NCBI RefSeq assembly: GCF_052030545.1
Contig: NZ_JBPDIH010000002.1
Coordinates: forward strand, 310,001-374,000
DNA length: 64,000 bases
Source of the DNA: CANMXU01 sp052030545
GTDB lineage: Bacteria > Pseudomonadota > Gammaproteobacteria > Enterobacterales > Alteromonadaceae
Direction: 5' to 3'
Notes under the pieces: generated by a model
The model's input: the letters and a program-made list of their open reading frames with translations, nothing else
Told to the model about the DNA's origin: nothing
Databases searched by the model: none
Shown: positions 49,180-58,619 of the stretch, in pieces
Layout: the number at the start of each line of letters is the position of its first letter
Numbering within the stretch: position 1 is the stretch's first letter
Position numbers and translations under genes: made by a program

Positions 49180-51237
49180 GTGAAAAAAACTCAAACTACG
49201 TTAAACAGAGCAATCGCTTTAGCTGTAGGCCTATTCAGCCTATCTGCTACTGCTGCCGATACCTTAACTCCTGAAGACATCGCAACCTTGCAATATGTCA
49301 CGCAAGCACAAGTAAGCCCTGACGGTGAAAGTGTTGCATTTTCACGCTCGGTGCCAAGAGAGTTATACGTTGAAAAAGACGGTTTTAACTGGAATGAACT
49401 TTACGTTGTAGATGATGAAGGCAACGAACGTGCTTTTATCAGTGGTAAAGTTAACGTTAAAAACATTCAGTGGTCAGCTGATGGCAAAAATATTTATTTT
49501 CTTGCCAAAATGGGCGACGACAAATATACCGCGCTGTACCAAATTGCTTTTAACGGTGGTCAAGCACAGAAACTAGTGAGCTTAAAAGGCACTAGTATTA
49601 GCGACTATGAAGTTAGCGCTAAAAACAAACAAATCGCACTTTTAGCAAAACCAGCTAAAGATCCTGCTGATAAAAAACTCGTCGAATTTGGCTTTAAAGC
49701 TGAAATCTATGAAGAAAACTTAACCAACCAAGTTTTATATGTGGTTGATTTAGCAAAAGCGACAGAGCTAAGCCCAGAAGCTTGGTCAATTGAGAACTAT
49801 GTTTCTGATATTCACTGGTCACCTTCTGGCGAGCGTTTATTAGTTAAAACTCAACCAACAGCGTTAATTGACGATCAGTACATGAAATCGCAATGGCACA
49901 TTGTTGATGCTAACAACCAAGAAGTTACCACCTCGTTTGCCACCGAAGGTAAATTAGGCGCAGCTGAATTTTCTTACAATGGCAAATATGTTGCTCTACA
50001 CGGCGCAGAAGATAAGCACGATCCTGCCAACGGTCGTTTATTTTTAGCCGAAGTTGCCACAGGTAAAGTAACTGACTGGTTACCCAATCATTTAGGTCAT
50101 GTCAGTGACTTTGAATGGGCAAACGATGAAAACAGCTTATTCTTTACCACCAATATTGGTACTGAAACGGTATTAGGTAAAATTAAACCAGGCAAAACCA
50201 GTTACAAAACCTTGGTTAAGCCAGGTAAATTTATCGCCGGTAAAATCTCAGTTTCAGACTCAGACAAAACCTTAGTGGTTACCGCGAATACAGCAAAACA
50301 TCCAAATGAAGTTTTTATGCTTCGTGGTTCAAAATACAAAAGCACGCGCTTAACTGATTCTAACGAGTGGTTGAACGATAAAAAGTTCGCCAAACAAGAA
50401 ACCATTAATGTAAAAGCACGCGATGGTGTTGAGCTAAGCGGCGTATTAATTTACCCACTTGATTATAAAGAAGGTCAAACTTACCCACTGATCATGTCTG
50501 TACATGGCGGTCCGGAAAGTCATGACAAAAACGGTTGGGTAACGGCTTATTCTCGCCCAGGTCAAATTGCTGCAGGCCAAGGCTATGCAGTGTTATACCC
50601 TAACTACCGTGGTAGCACAGGTAAAGGCGTTGAATATTCAAAGCTTGGTCAAAACGATTACGCCGGTGCTGAATTTAATGACTTAGTTGATTTAAAAGAT
50701 CACTTAGTAAACATTGGTTTAGTTGATAAAAAACGTGTCGGTATTACCGGTGGTTCATACGGTGGCTACGCATCTGCTTGGGGCGCAACTAAGTTAACTG
50801 AACATTTTGCTGCTAGTGTTATGTTTGTTGGTATTTCTAACCAGTTATCAAAATTTGGTACGACTGATATTTCAAACGAAATGAACTTGGTACATGCTCG
50901 CTCTTACCCGTGGGACAAGTGGCAATATTACCTAGAGCGCAGCCCAATTTACTGGGTAGGCCAGTCAAAAACACCATTACTTATTATGCACGGTAAGAGT
51001 GATCCACGTGTTCACCCTGCACAATCAATGGAACTTTACCGCTACATGAAAGTACAAGGTAAAGAAGTGCGTTTAGTCTATTACCCAGATGAAGGGCATG
51101 GAAACAAACGTATTGCTGCTAAGTATGATTACAACTTACGTTTAATGCGTTGGATGGATAACTACTTAAAAGAAGGTAATAAAACCATGCCAAGCCATGA
51201 ATTAGATCACAAAGCTAAACTAGAAGCTAAAAAGTAA
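49180..51237 (+). CDS. Secreted S9 family prolyl oligopeptidase-like peptidase
   Basis: A 685-residue serine peptidase with a signal peptide (about 1-25, ending SATAAD). Residues about 40-400 form a beta-propeller (QVSPDGESVAFSR and IHWSPSGERLLV blades). The C-terminal alpha/beta hydrolase domain has the nucleophile GGSYGGYAS, Asp in GKSDPRVHP and His in DEGHGN. This is the S9C/dipeptidyl peptidase-like layout; acylaminoacyl- or prolyl specificity cannot be told apart. The start is GTG with AAGGA about 10 bp upstream. It is divergent from a peptide transporter, suggesting periplasmic peptide processing before uptake. Confidence 0.9.
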   Translation: MKKTQTTLNRAIALAVGLFSLSATAADTLTPEDIATLQYVTQAQVSPDGESVAFSRSVPRELYVEKDGFNWNELYVVDDEGNERAFISGKVNVKNIQWSADGKNIYFLAKMGDDKYTALYQIAFNGGQAQKLVSLKGTSISDYEVSAKNKQIALLAKPAKDPADKKLVEFGFKAEIYEENLTNQVLYVVDLAKATELSPEAWSIENYVSDIHWSPSGERLLVKTQPTALIDDQYMKSQWHIVDANNQEVTTSFATEGKLGAAEFSYNGKYVALHGAEDKHDPANGRLFLAEVATGKVTDWLPNHLGHVSDFEWANDENSLFFTTNIGTETVLGKIKPGKTSYKTLVKPGKFIAGKISVSDSDKTLVVTANTAKHPNEVFMLRGSKYKSTRLTDSNEWLNDKKFAKQETINVKARDGVELSGVLIYPLDYKEGQTYPLIMSVHGGPESHDKNGWVTAYSRPGQIAAGQGYAVLYPNYRGSTGKGVEYSKLGQNDYAGAEFNDLVDLKDHLVNIGLVDKKRVGITGGSYGGYASAWGATKLTEHFAASVMFVGISNQLSKFGTTDISNEMNLVHARSYPWDKWQYYLERSPIYWVGQSKTPLLIMHGKSDPRVHPAQSMELYRYMKVQGKEVRLVYYPDEGHGNKRIAAKYDYNLRLMRWMDNYLKEGNKTMPSHELDHKAKLEAKK

Positions 51238-51269
51238 ACACTTTTTAATTTTCATCTAATTGATTAACT

Positions 51270-51298
51270 AAAAGCCTCAATCATTATTGAGGCTTTTT
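51270..51298. terminator. Bidirectional terminator after the S9 peptidase gene
   Basis: AAAAGCCTCAAT and ATTGAGGCTTTT arms around a CATT loop, ending in T. The left half of the hairpin lies past the peptidase stop and the right half contains the last codons and stop of the convergent minus-strand gene (51284-51652). Confidence 0.9.
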
Positions 51299-51652
51299 TG
51301 TCTTTAACCAATGACAGGCTTCTTGCTGATCAAAAAACACTTTAGCACACGCTGGCAGATGCTTTTTGGCAACGCCATATTGCACTTGATTGGTAACAAC
51401 TAATGCGATAGCAAAACAGTTTGACGTGGCTATTTTCAGCCACATTTCTTCAACCAATTTAAATACTTGAGGGGATGCTAACGTTGCCTCGTCCCATATT
51501 TCTAACGTTGCAAACGGCTTGGTATAATAAGCGATATGTTGTACGTATTCTTTAAACGCTTTTATTGCGCCTTCTTCATTAAAAGGGCCAAAGGTTTCTA
51601 CTTTCAACAAGCTTGCTTCACGTGTAAACGTGACTTTGCCATGACTGTCCAC
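51284..51652 (-). CDS. Hypothetical SpoIIAA/STAS-like protein
   Basis: A 122-residue soluble protein: alternating short strands and helices (HGKVTFTREASLLKVETFGPF, FATLEIWDEATLASPQVFKLV, CFAIALVVTNQVQYG) recall the SpoIIAA/STAS-like fold. I cannot assign a partner or function. Similar proteins in Alteromonadales are annotated hypothetical. Its last codons lie inside the shared terminator hairpin. It stands alone between two unrelated units, about 100 bp downstream of the RND permease gene and in the same orientation. Confidence 0.55.
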   Translation of the reverse strand: MDSHGKVTFTREASLLKVETFGPFNEEGAIKAFKEYVQHIAYYTKPFATLEIWDEATLASPQVFKLVEEMWLKIATSNCFAIALVVTNQVQYGVAKKHLPACAKVFFDQQEACHWLKTKKPQ

Positions 51653-51753
51653 GTATCCCTCCAGTGTTTAAAAGTATTCTCCTTGCGACGTGACTTACTA
51701 TCTCACAAAAAATGATCTTTAGATATTACAAAAAAACTCGGTAGATCATGGTG

Positions 51754-54700
51754 TTAAAAATTGGGTTGACGCTTTTGTCGATTAAAAACAATAAATAACG
51801 CCGGCAGTACCAGCAAACACACCACAGTGGTAAATAAAATACCAAAACCAAGCGACACTGCCATAGGAACGATGAACTGCGCCTGTTTTGATGTTTCAAA
51901 GACCATAGGTGCTAAGCCGCCAAAGGTAGTGAGTGTGGTTAAGATGATTGGCCTAAATCTGCGTTGACAGGCTTGAAATATCGCGCGGTGCGCATTTTCA
52001 CCTTTTTGCATTTGTTGATTGGCATATTCCACCAAAATGAGACTGTCGTTAACCACCACGCCAGCCAGTGCTAACATGCCCATTAAACTAACCACGCTTA
52101 ACCCTAGCCCTAAGATCATATGCCCTAAAATCGCTCCTACTGCGCCAAAAGGAATAATCGCCATAATAAGCAATGGTTGGCCATAGCTACGAAAAGCAAC
52201 CGCCAACAAAATATAAATACCGGCTAAAGCAAAACCAGCACCTAATTCTAATCGAGACACACTTTCAGCGATTTGCTCTTGATCGCCACCAAAGCTGATT
52301 TGAAGCCCTGGGTAGCGACCTTCAAGCTCAGGAATAATGCTTGCTTTAACCGTAGACATCACCGCAGGAATAGCCTGCTCAGGAATAATTTCAGCGCCGA
52401 CTTTTTCAACCCGTTGCCCCTTTCGTCGCACAATACGTGCAGGCGCTAAAATTTTATCTATAGTTGCCACCGAGCCAAGTGGCGCAAAACCGCCACTTGG
52501 CGTTTTGATCATTAAGTTTTCAATATCACTTGCGCTCTGGCGCTCGTTTTCCGGCAAACGCACCAGTGTAGTGACCTGATGACCAAGGCGATGTTGACGT
52601 TGTGCCCGTGCGCCATACATTGCCGAGCGTAATTGCCCTGCTAGATCTGACGCATCTAAGCCTAGCGAACGGCCATTTTCATTGAGCTTTAGTTTCCACT
52701 GCGGCTTGCCATCTTCCATGCCATTAATGGTGGCAACCACGTTATCTGTTTCGGCTAATAAGTCACTGGCCGCTTTGGTTGCTGCCATTAATACTTGGCT
52801 GTCATTGTGCTTTAATTCTATCGTCAGTGAAGATTCACTCACCGTGCTACTACCGCGCCTTGCGCCGCGAAATTTTAACTTTTCTCGCCCGGGCAAATGC
52901 TGAGTATATTCGCGCCACCAAATCCGTATTTGCTCGGTACTCACTTCACGCTCTTCACTCTCTACCAGCAATAACGCAACCTCAACACCGGTGTCAGAAA
53001 TATAACTTCGCACACTGACCAAATCATCGCTAATATTTTTATCCGCAAACATTATTTCTGCCGCTTGCTCTAGCTTGTCTCGCATCGTTATGGCTTGTTC
53101 GATTGGCGTTGACTCGGAAACTTCAAAGCTCGCTTTTACCCAGCGCCCTTCCATTTTAGGGTACAAGCTAAAGCCCATTTTTCCGCTGTAGGCATACGAC
53201 ATCACTAACGTAAAACAGACAAACGCCAGCGCTAAGGTTAATCCCGGCCAAGCTAAGGTTTTTTGTAGTACCGGTGAGTATTTTTCTTTAATAAAAAACT
53301 GCATGCCTTGGTGACAAAACTGCTGAACTCGCGCCAATTTTTGTGCAAAAACATTGGGCTTTTTCTCCTTAATATTGGCTAAATGCGACGGTAGTATAAA
53401 TAGCGCTTCCACCCAAGAAACAAGGAAACACAAGACAACAACAATGGGTATTGCGCCAAACAGTAATTTCATTGAACCTGGTAATAACAACAGCGGCAGA
53501 AAAGCGACGATATTGGTTAAAATGGCAAAGGTCAGCGGTTTGGCAACTTCTTTTGCTCCTTGCACGGCAGCATCGTGATAACTCATGCCCTCTTGAATAT
53601 GAGAAAAAATATTTTCGCCCGCAATAATGGCATCATCAACAACAATACCGAGCGCGATAATAAAGCCAAACATCGAGACCATATTGATCGAAACATCAAA
53701 GCTTGGCAGAAATAACATCGCTCCTAAAAAAGCACTCGGAATGCCTGCCACCACCCAAAAGGCGAGCTTAAACTGCAAGAACAAACTCATTAAACATAAT
53801 ACTAACAGCAAACCTAAAAAGGCGTTGCTAAGCAGTAAACCTAACCGTTTTTGATAATTTTTTGCGTCTGAATCGACAATGGCTATACCGGCGTTAGGGG
53901 GCAACATGGCTTCTATTTCAGGCCACATTTGCTCAACCGACTGCGCTATTTGATCTGGGGTTTGATCCCCCATGCGATAAATATTAAGTCGTGCTGACAG
54001 TTGCCCGTTGTAGGTAACAACATTGCGCTCGTCAGCAAAGCCTTCTTTCACCGTCGCTATATCCCCTAGAAGTAGTTGATCCCCTTCAGGGCTGGAATAA
54101 ACCGGCACTTTTGCTAACGACTGCGCCCAAAATTCTCGCTGGTCGACAGAAATTAAAATATCACCATTTTGCGCTTTTATTTTACCCGCTGACTTTTCCA
54201 AGACACTACGTTTAATCAGGCTTGAAACTTTATCTAAGGTTAAATTATAGGTTTGTAAGGTGTGCTGGGGGATTTCTACATGGATCTCTTCTGCCGGAAT
54301 ACCACGTAATTTGACTTGAGAAATATACGGCGACTGCAATAACCTACCCCGTACTTGCTCGGTTAACCGCTTAACGCTGTAGCGGTCCATATCAGCATGC
54401 ACAACAATTTCCATCACATCAACAATACGAGTATCCATTTGAACCAATGGCTTTTCCATGCCATCTGGAAAGGAGGAGATTCGATTAACCGCTTGCTGAG
54501 CGTCTTGATAAATTTTCTGGGCGTTAGCACCTGCTTCTAGCTCGCCAAAGACATATACTCGCCCGGTATAAACCCAAGTGTTAATTTTGCTAATACCTGG
54601 TAAACCAGATAGCGCAGATTCAACCGGCATTACAATGCTATTTTCCAATTCAGCCGGTGAAGCACCCGGGTAAAAAACACGCACAGAGATGCGATCTAAA

Positions 54701-54828
54701 GTGGTTTCTGGCATATATTCTTTGCGAATAACTAACGACATCACGATGCCACCAAGCAAGAGTGCAAGCATTAATAAATGCGGCGCAATACCGTGATTGA
54801 TCATCCAACTAATCGGGCTAAACTTCAT
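51754..54828 (-). CDS. RND efflux pump permease (AcrB-like)
   Basis: Inner membrane proton/drug antiporter of the resistance-nodulation-division superfamily. The 1024-residue protein has the 12-helix, two-loop layout: first helix at about 15-35, YPGASPAELENSIVMPVES in the porter domain, the proton relay LGIVVDDAIIAGEN near residue 400 (two adjacent Asp as in AcrB), and a second half that repeats the first (GGDQEQIAES, LMGMLALAGVVVNDSLILVEY). The Asp pair and absence of heavy-metal motifs favour the hydrophobe/amphiphile-type pumps. Encoded last in an operon with its adaptor and outer membrane channel; the substrates are unknown. Confidence 0.92.
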   Translation of the reverse strand: MKFSPISWMINHGIAPHLLMLALLLGGIVMSLVIRKEYMPETTLDRISVRVFYPGASPAELENSIVMPVESALSGLPGISKINTWVYTGRVYVFGELEAGANAQKIYQDAQQAVNRISSFPDGMEKPLVQMDTRIVDVMEIVVHADMDRYSVKRLTEQVRGRLLQSPYISQVKLRGIPAEEIHVEIPQHTLQTYNLTLDKVSSLIKRSVLEKSAGKIKAQNGDILISVDQREFWAQSLAKVPVYSSPEGDQLLLGDIATVKEGFADERNVVTYNGQLSARLNIYRMGDQTPDQIAQSVEQMWPEIEAMLPPNAGIAIVDSDAKNYQKRLGLLLSNAFLGLLLVLCLMSLFLQFKLAFWVVAGIPSAFLGAMLFLPSFDVSINMVSMFGFIIALGIVVDDAIIAGENIFSHIQEGMSYHDAAVQGAKEVAKPLTFAILTNIVAFLPLLLLPGSMKLLFGAIPIVVVLCFLVSWVEALFILPSHLANIKEKKPNVFAQKLARVQQFCHQGMQFFIKEKYSPVLQKTLAWPGLTLALAFVCFTLVMSYAYSGKMGFSLYPKMEGRWVKASFEVSESTPIEQAITMRDKLEQAAEIMFADKNISDDLVSVRSYISDTGVEVALLLVESEEREVSTEQIRIWWREYTQHLPGREKLKFRGARRGSSTVSESSLTIELKHNDSQVLMAATKAASDLLAETDNVVATINGMEDGKPQWKLKLNENGRSLGLDASDLAGQLRSAMYGARAQRQHRLGHQVTTLVRLPENERQSASDIENLMIKTPSGGFAPLGSVATIDKILAPARIVRRKGQRVEKVGAEIIPEQAIPAVMSTVKASIIPELEGRYPGLQISFGGDQEQIAESVSRLELGAGFALAGIYILLAVAFRSYGQPLLIMAIIPFGAVGAILGHMILGLGLSVVSLMGMLALAGVVVNDSLILVEYANQQMQKGENAHRAIFQACQRRFRPIILTTLTTFGGLAPMVFETSKQAQFIVPMAVSLGFGILFTTVVCLLVLPALFIVFNRQKRQPNF

Positions 54829-54829
54829 C

Positions 54830-56128
54830 TTAGTTAGCCTCTACTGAATGTGAATAATTAGGTTGTTTTACGCGCACTGCAAGGCCAACACTGGCAATGC
54901 CTGGCTTTTCATTTAAGGCGCGATCATTTGGCTGAAAATCGGCTTCAACATAAAGTTTATCTTGGCCTTTAAAAATTACCTTAACGGCTCGTTTTTGTAA
55001 GGTAGCGTTTTTATCAACTACCCAAATGGTATTGTCAGCTTGTAGCCAATTATCCTTTAAAACCCAAACATCGTTTAGCGCTTTACCTGTAATTGAAACG
55101 GTTAAAAAGTCATTGATAAATATTTGCGGGCTTTTAACTGGGCTGCTAATTAGCAATGGATCTTCAATTAAAAGCAGTACTTTCACTTGGCGATCTCTAA
55201 CATCTAACTCAGGCAATATCGACAAGACTTTTGCTTGACGCGTATTGCCATTTCCCCACAATTTCTCTTGGCTTAAGGTAATCGATTGTTGTTGGTCTAA
55301 CAGCGGTAAAAAGCTGCGCGGAATTTTGATTTCAAGGTAAAACTGCTCAACATTGACCACTTCAAATAACTGACTGTTTTGCCCGACACGACTGCCTTGT
55401 CCAACCGCTTGACTGATGACTTTTCCAGTAAACGGCATCATTACTTTAGTGCGTTTAAGTGCTAATTCACTTTTTTCCACAGACACTTTAGCCATATCCA
55501 CTTTAGCCGTTGCCGCAGCAAGTTGAGGTTCTCGCAGCACTAGTGCAACCTCAATGCTTTGATCTAAATGCTCCACTAATGACAGCTCTTCTTTGGCCAG
55601 TTGCTGATCGGCCATTTCCAGTGACAAGTTTGTTTGAGCCTGTATTAACTGAGATTGAGCGGTGCGCAAATTCAGTAAATAGTCGGTTTGTTCTAACTGA
55701 ACTAACCATTGCGCTTTTTCAATTAACGCCCCTGGAAATGCCGCGTGATTAATTTCCTCGACTTGCCCTGCCACTTGCGCAACAATTTTGACTGATTCAG
55801 CCGCTTTGACTAGCCCTGTGGTTTGCCATTTTGGTTGATAATCACTGCGCTGCAACTCGGCTACATTCACAATACGCTGCGACTTTTTTCTCTGCTTGCT
55901 TGGCAAAACATCCGCTTTTTTCTTTTCTGCTTTATCTTTTAGTTCTTTACCTTTTAGCTCTTTACCTTTAAGTACTGACTTTTTTTCACTTACGTCATTA
56001 CCAAACCAGCGGCTATTTTGCTTACCCGATTCATAAATATAAAACGCGATTGGCAGGCTGATAACAACCAATAACCAAGGCAACCATTTTTTAAGCGCTG
56101 ATGAATGAGGTTTTTGTTCAGTATTCAT
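54830..56128 (-). CDS. RND efflux periplasmic adaptor subunit
   Basis: Membrane fusion protein of the pump: an N-terminal membrane anchor (about residues 16-32, WLPWLLVVISLPIAFYIY), a lipoyl domain half (GLVKAAESVKIVAQVAGQVEEI), helical hairpin, second lipoyl half (VMMPFTGKVISQAVGQGSRV) and beta-barrel. The 432-residue length includes a Lys-rich linker at about 50-85 with pentapeptide repeats (KGKEL twice, then KDKAE), not typical of adaptors. It starts in an ATGA overlap with the outer membrane channel gene. Confidence 0.9.
   Translation of the reverse strand: MNTEQKPHSSALKKWLPWLLVVISLPIAFYIYESGKQNSRWFGNDVSEKKSVLKGKELKGKELKDKAEKKKADVLPSKQRKKSQRIVNVAELQRSDYQPKWQTTGLVKAAESVKIVAQVAGQVEEINHAAFPGALIEKAQWLVQLEQTDYLLNLRTAQSQLIQAQTNLSLEMADQQLAKEELSLVEHLDQSIEVALVLREPQLAAATAKVDMAKVSVEKSELALKRTKVMMPFTGKVISQAVGQGSRVGQNSQLFEVVNVEQFYLEIKIPRSFLPLLDQQQSITLSQEKLWGNGNTRQAKVLSILPELDVRDRQVKVLLLIEDPLLISSPVKSPQIFINDFLTVSITGKALNDVWVLKDNWLQADNTIWVVDKNATLQKRAVKVIFKGQDKLYVEADFQPNDRALNEKPGIASVGLAVRVKQPNYSHSVEAN
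55931..55972. repeat. 15-nt tandem repeat inside the adaptor gene
   Basis: On the plus strand TTTTAGTTCTTTACC and TTTTAGCTCTTTACC follow each other, then a shortened TTTAAG. They encode the KGKEL pentapeptide repeat. The period is a multiple of three, so copy change keeps the frame. Confidence 0.6.
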
Positions 56129-57591
56129 GATGATGTTGTACCTAGTAGCGTCGTTGACTCAGCAGTGATAGAAGAATGAGAAGTGGTGACGGGCGCGCTA
56201 CTCTCATCGGAATTTGTTTTTAACTGTTTAAAGTTTGCGTGGCTTAATTCACGATATAAACCAATGCGATTATTGAGCAAATTGTGCCGAGCATCTACCG
56301 ATTGGCGCTCAAGGTTCAGTACCGTTTCTTGAGCTCTTAATAAGCTTAAATAGGTCGCTTTACCATTTAAGTATTTCAGTGATGTTAATCGTTCCGTTTT
56401 ATTGGCTAATTGCATTTGCACTTGGATATTTTGCGCCACTTCAGATAATTGCTGCTCAACAATTAAGTTTTTTTCAACCGCATAAATTGCGTCTAACCAG
56501 GTTTGTCTATAGTCTGCATAAGCTGCTTGATAAAGGTATTCTTTTTGCTCAACACTGGCTTTACGGCTGCCCATATCGATTAACGGCAACACCAAGTTTG
56601 CCGCTAAGTTACCACTCCAATTATCAAACAACTCATGGCTTGAATTTTCAGTGGTGGAATAACTTGCTCGTAGCGTTAATCGCGGCAGTCGTTCGGTGAT
56701 GGCAATAGCTAAACTTGCATCGGCAGATTTTAACTGCGCATAGGCTTTTTGAATATCAGGTCGTTGCTGTAATTTCTCTAGCGGGATCCCCGTTGCGGGC
56801 ATGGGTGGTAACTCGGGTAAATGGCGAGCATTCAACTCTGGCAAGGCTTCACTATTAATCCCTAACCACTGCGCAATTTGTTGCTGATAAAGTGCTAGCT
56901 GTGCTGAGTTTCGCGCTTGCTGAACTTTAATTGATGCGAGTAACCGTTCTTGTTGCCAAACGTCAGTAACGGAATTTTTGCCTAAAGCAAAGCGGCGTTT
57001 AATGACTTTTAATGAGGTTTGCGTACGTAGGTATTGATCGCTAAAAAGCTGCTGTTTATCAAGTTCGGCTAACCAACCATACCAGGCAAGGCTTAACGCC
57101 CCTGCGACCGTATTTGCCCGTATTTTATAATTAGCTTGTTGCTGTAATAAATCCCATTGTGCTTTTTCAGTTTGTGTTGATAATTTCCCCCAAAGGTCAA
57201 TTTCCCATGAAGAAGACAAACCTAACGATGAACCTGACAGGTCGCCAAGACGGTCAAATTCACTGGATGCATTCGTGGTTAAGCTTAAATTGGGATACTG
57301 TTTGGCCACGCTAATTTGAGTGGTCGCATTTGCCGCTTGTAAGCGTGCATAGGTTGCCTCAAGGCTTTGATTATTAGTCAAACCTTGCTCGACAAGTCGA
57401 TTTAGGGTTTGATCTGAAAAACTATACCACCAATGGGCATCAAGCTTTGCTGTACCAGAGCTGACAAATGCTTGATTAAGCGCTGGCATATCAACTTCGT
57501 TGTTGGTTTGAATAGCACAAGCACAAAGCGTACAACTCACAAAGACTAGTTGAAATAACCGGTTTAGGGGATTTAGGCGAACAAAGCGCAT
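56125..57591 (-). CDS. TolC-like outer membrane efflux lipoprotein (OprM type)
   Basis: Outer membrane channel of the tripartite pump. From the ATG at 57591 (a TTG at 57615 is the alternative) the product has 488 residues: a lipoprotein signal ending LCAC, then the NodT/OprM-type repeats with AHWWYSFSDQTLNRLVEQGL, SLEATYARLQAA and SSWEIDLWGKLS near residue 125, and the second repeat GIPLEKLQQRPDIQKAYAQL near 270. The N-terminal Cys would be acylated, in contrast to E. coli TolC. It is the first gene of the operon. Confidence 0.92.
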   Translation of the reverse strand: MRFVRLNPLNRLFQLVFVSCTLCACAIQTNNEVDMPALNQAFVSSGTAKLDAHWWYSFSDQTLNRLVEQGLTNNQSLEATYARLQAANATTQISVAKQYPNLSLTTNASSEFDRLGDLSGSSLGLSSSWEIDLWGKLSTQTEKAQWDLLQQQANYKIRANTVAGALSLAWYGWLAELDKQQLFSDQYLRTQTSLKVIKRRFALGKNSVTDVWQQERLLASIKVQQARNSAQLALYQQQIAQWLGINSEALPELNARHLPELPPMPATGIPLEKLQQRPDIQKAYAQLKSADASLAIAITERLPRLTLRASYSTTENSSHELFDNWSGNLAANLVLPLIDMGSRKASVEQKEYLYQAAYADYRQTWLDAIYAVEKNLIVEQQLSEVAQNIQVQMQLANKTERLTSLKYLNGKATYLSLLRAQETVLNLERQSVDARHNLLNNRIGLYRELSHANFKQLKTNSDESSAPVTTSHSSITAESTTLLGTTSS

Positions 57592-57799
57592 TGATAATCC
57601 ATTATTTTTAAACAACTGCTGAATAGGATTTGCTAATACAGATTGTCGGTAAAGTATGTATTATCATACTAAAATGTTAAGGCGTGAGATAATAAGGGTT
57701 TTACTTAACTTTACAATTGCGTAACATCCCAAGAAAGTTATCTTATAAAGTTAAAAAAGAGGACAAATAGCGTTTAAAGTACAAAGCTGACTTTAAGGG

Positions 57800-58495
57800 T
57801 TACGAAGTTTCAGTGCCTTCATAAGTCACCGCATGATGCATAAGTTTGACCACAGCTTCTTTACTTTCCGGTAAAAATTTTAACCCTAAAGAAATACCGT
57901 TAGCGACTTGTTTGTTATTACAAAGCTCTGCAGTTAAATTAAGATTGCTTAAGCCTTGAAAGTCTTCTATCACTAATTCAATTTTTTTATCACTTGCCAG
58001 AACAAGCTTTTCACCTTCACCAATAAATACCTGACAACCACTCACTGAAACATCCATCATCGACGCTTGCCAATATTCATTACCCACTTTCACTTTGGTG
58101 ACGATATCGGTATCTATGCGCATGCTCGAACGCAGGCTTTGTAAAATAACTGATTGAGGGAAACTAAGTACAATGATACGCGAAGGAATTTGTAGGGTTT
58201 GCATTATGGTACTAACAAATGCAACAACAGCACCTTCATGGCCTTCAATTAAGCCACGAACGGTAACACCAGCGCCCTGCTTTAAATACTGACCAAAATT
58301 CCCTAATTTACTCGAATCTGGGTATTGGATCAGAATATATTGCTTGGGAAGATAGCCGATAAAGGTAGTACGATGCTTACTTTTTTGACCTGCTGGCGTG
58401 GTAATATCAATAGTGACTTTAGAGCCAGCCTGCAATAAGCCGAGGTTTCGATTAAGTCGCTCCGCCATTTCAATTTGAGATGATTTTGCCGACAT
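57800..58495 (-). CDS. YcgR/PilZ domain protein (c-di-GMP effector)
   Basis: A 231-residue cytoplasmic protein with an N-terminal YcgR-like beta domain (VTIDITTPAGQK...TFIGYLP) and a C-terminal PilZ domain. The c-di-GMP site is intact: LRSSMRID (RxxxR) near residue 131 and DVSVSGC (DxSxxG) near 157. Such proteins bind c-di-GMP and commonly slow flagellar rotation or affect surface behaviour; no flagellar genes are in the window, so the target is unknown. It stands alone between the RND operon and der, in its own transcription unit. Confidence 0.86.
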   Translation of the reverse strand: MSAKSSQIEMAERLNRNLGLLQAGSKVTIDITTPAGQKSKHRTTFIGYLPKQYILIQYPDSSKLGNFGQYLKQGAGVTVRGLIEGHEGAVVAFVSTIMQTLQIPSRIIVLSFPQSVILQSLRSSMRIDTDIVTKVKVGNEYWQASMMDVSVSGCQVFIGEGEKLVLASDKKIELVIEDFQGLSNLNLTAELCNNKQVANGISLGLKFLPESKEAVVKLMHHAVTYEGTETS

Positions 58496-58619
58496 AAGCT
58501 CCCTTTAAGTTAATAGGTTATAAATCACAGAGTTAACCTTACATTAGTCAATTAATAGTAAAAATGCAACGAGACCAAGGTCTAAACCTGATCTTCGTTG
58601 CACTAAAACGTTAACTCAT

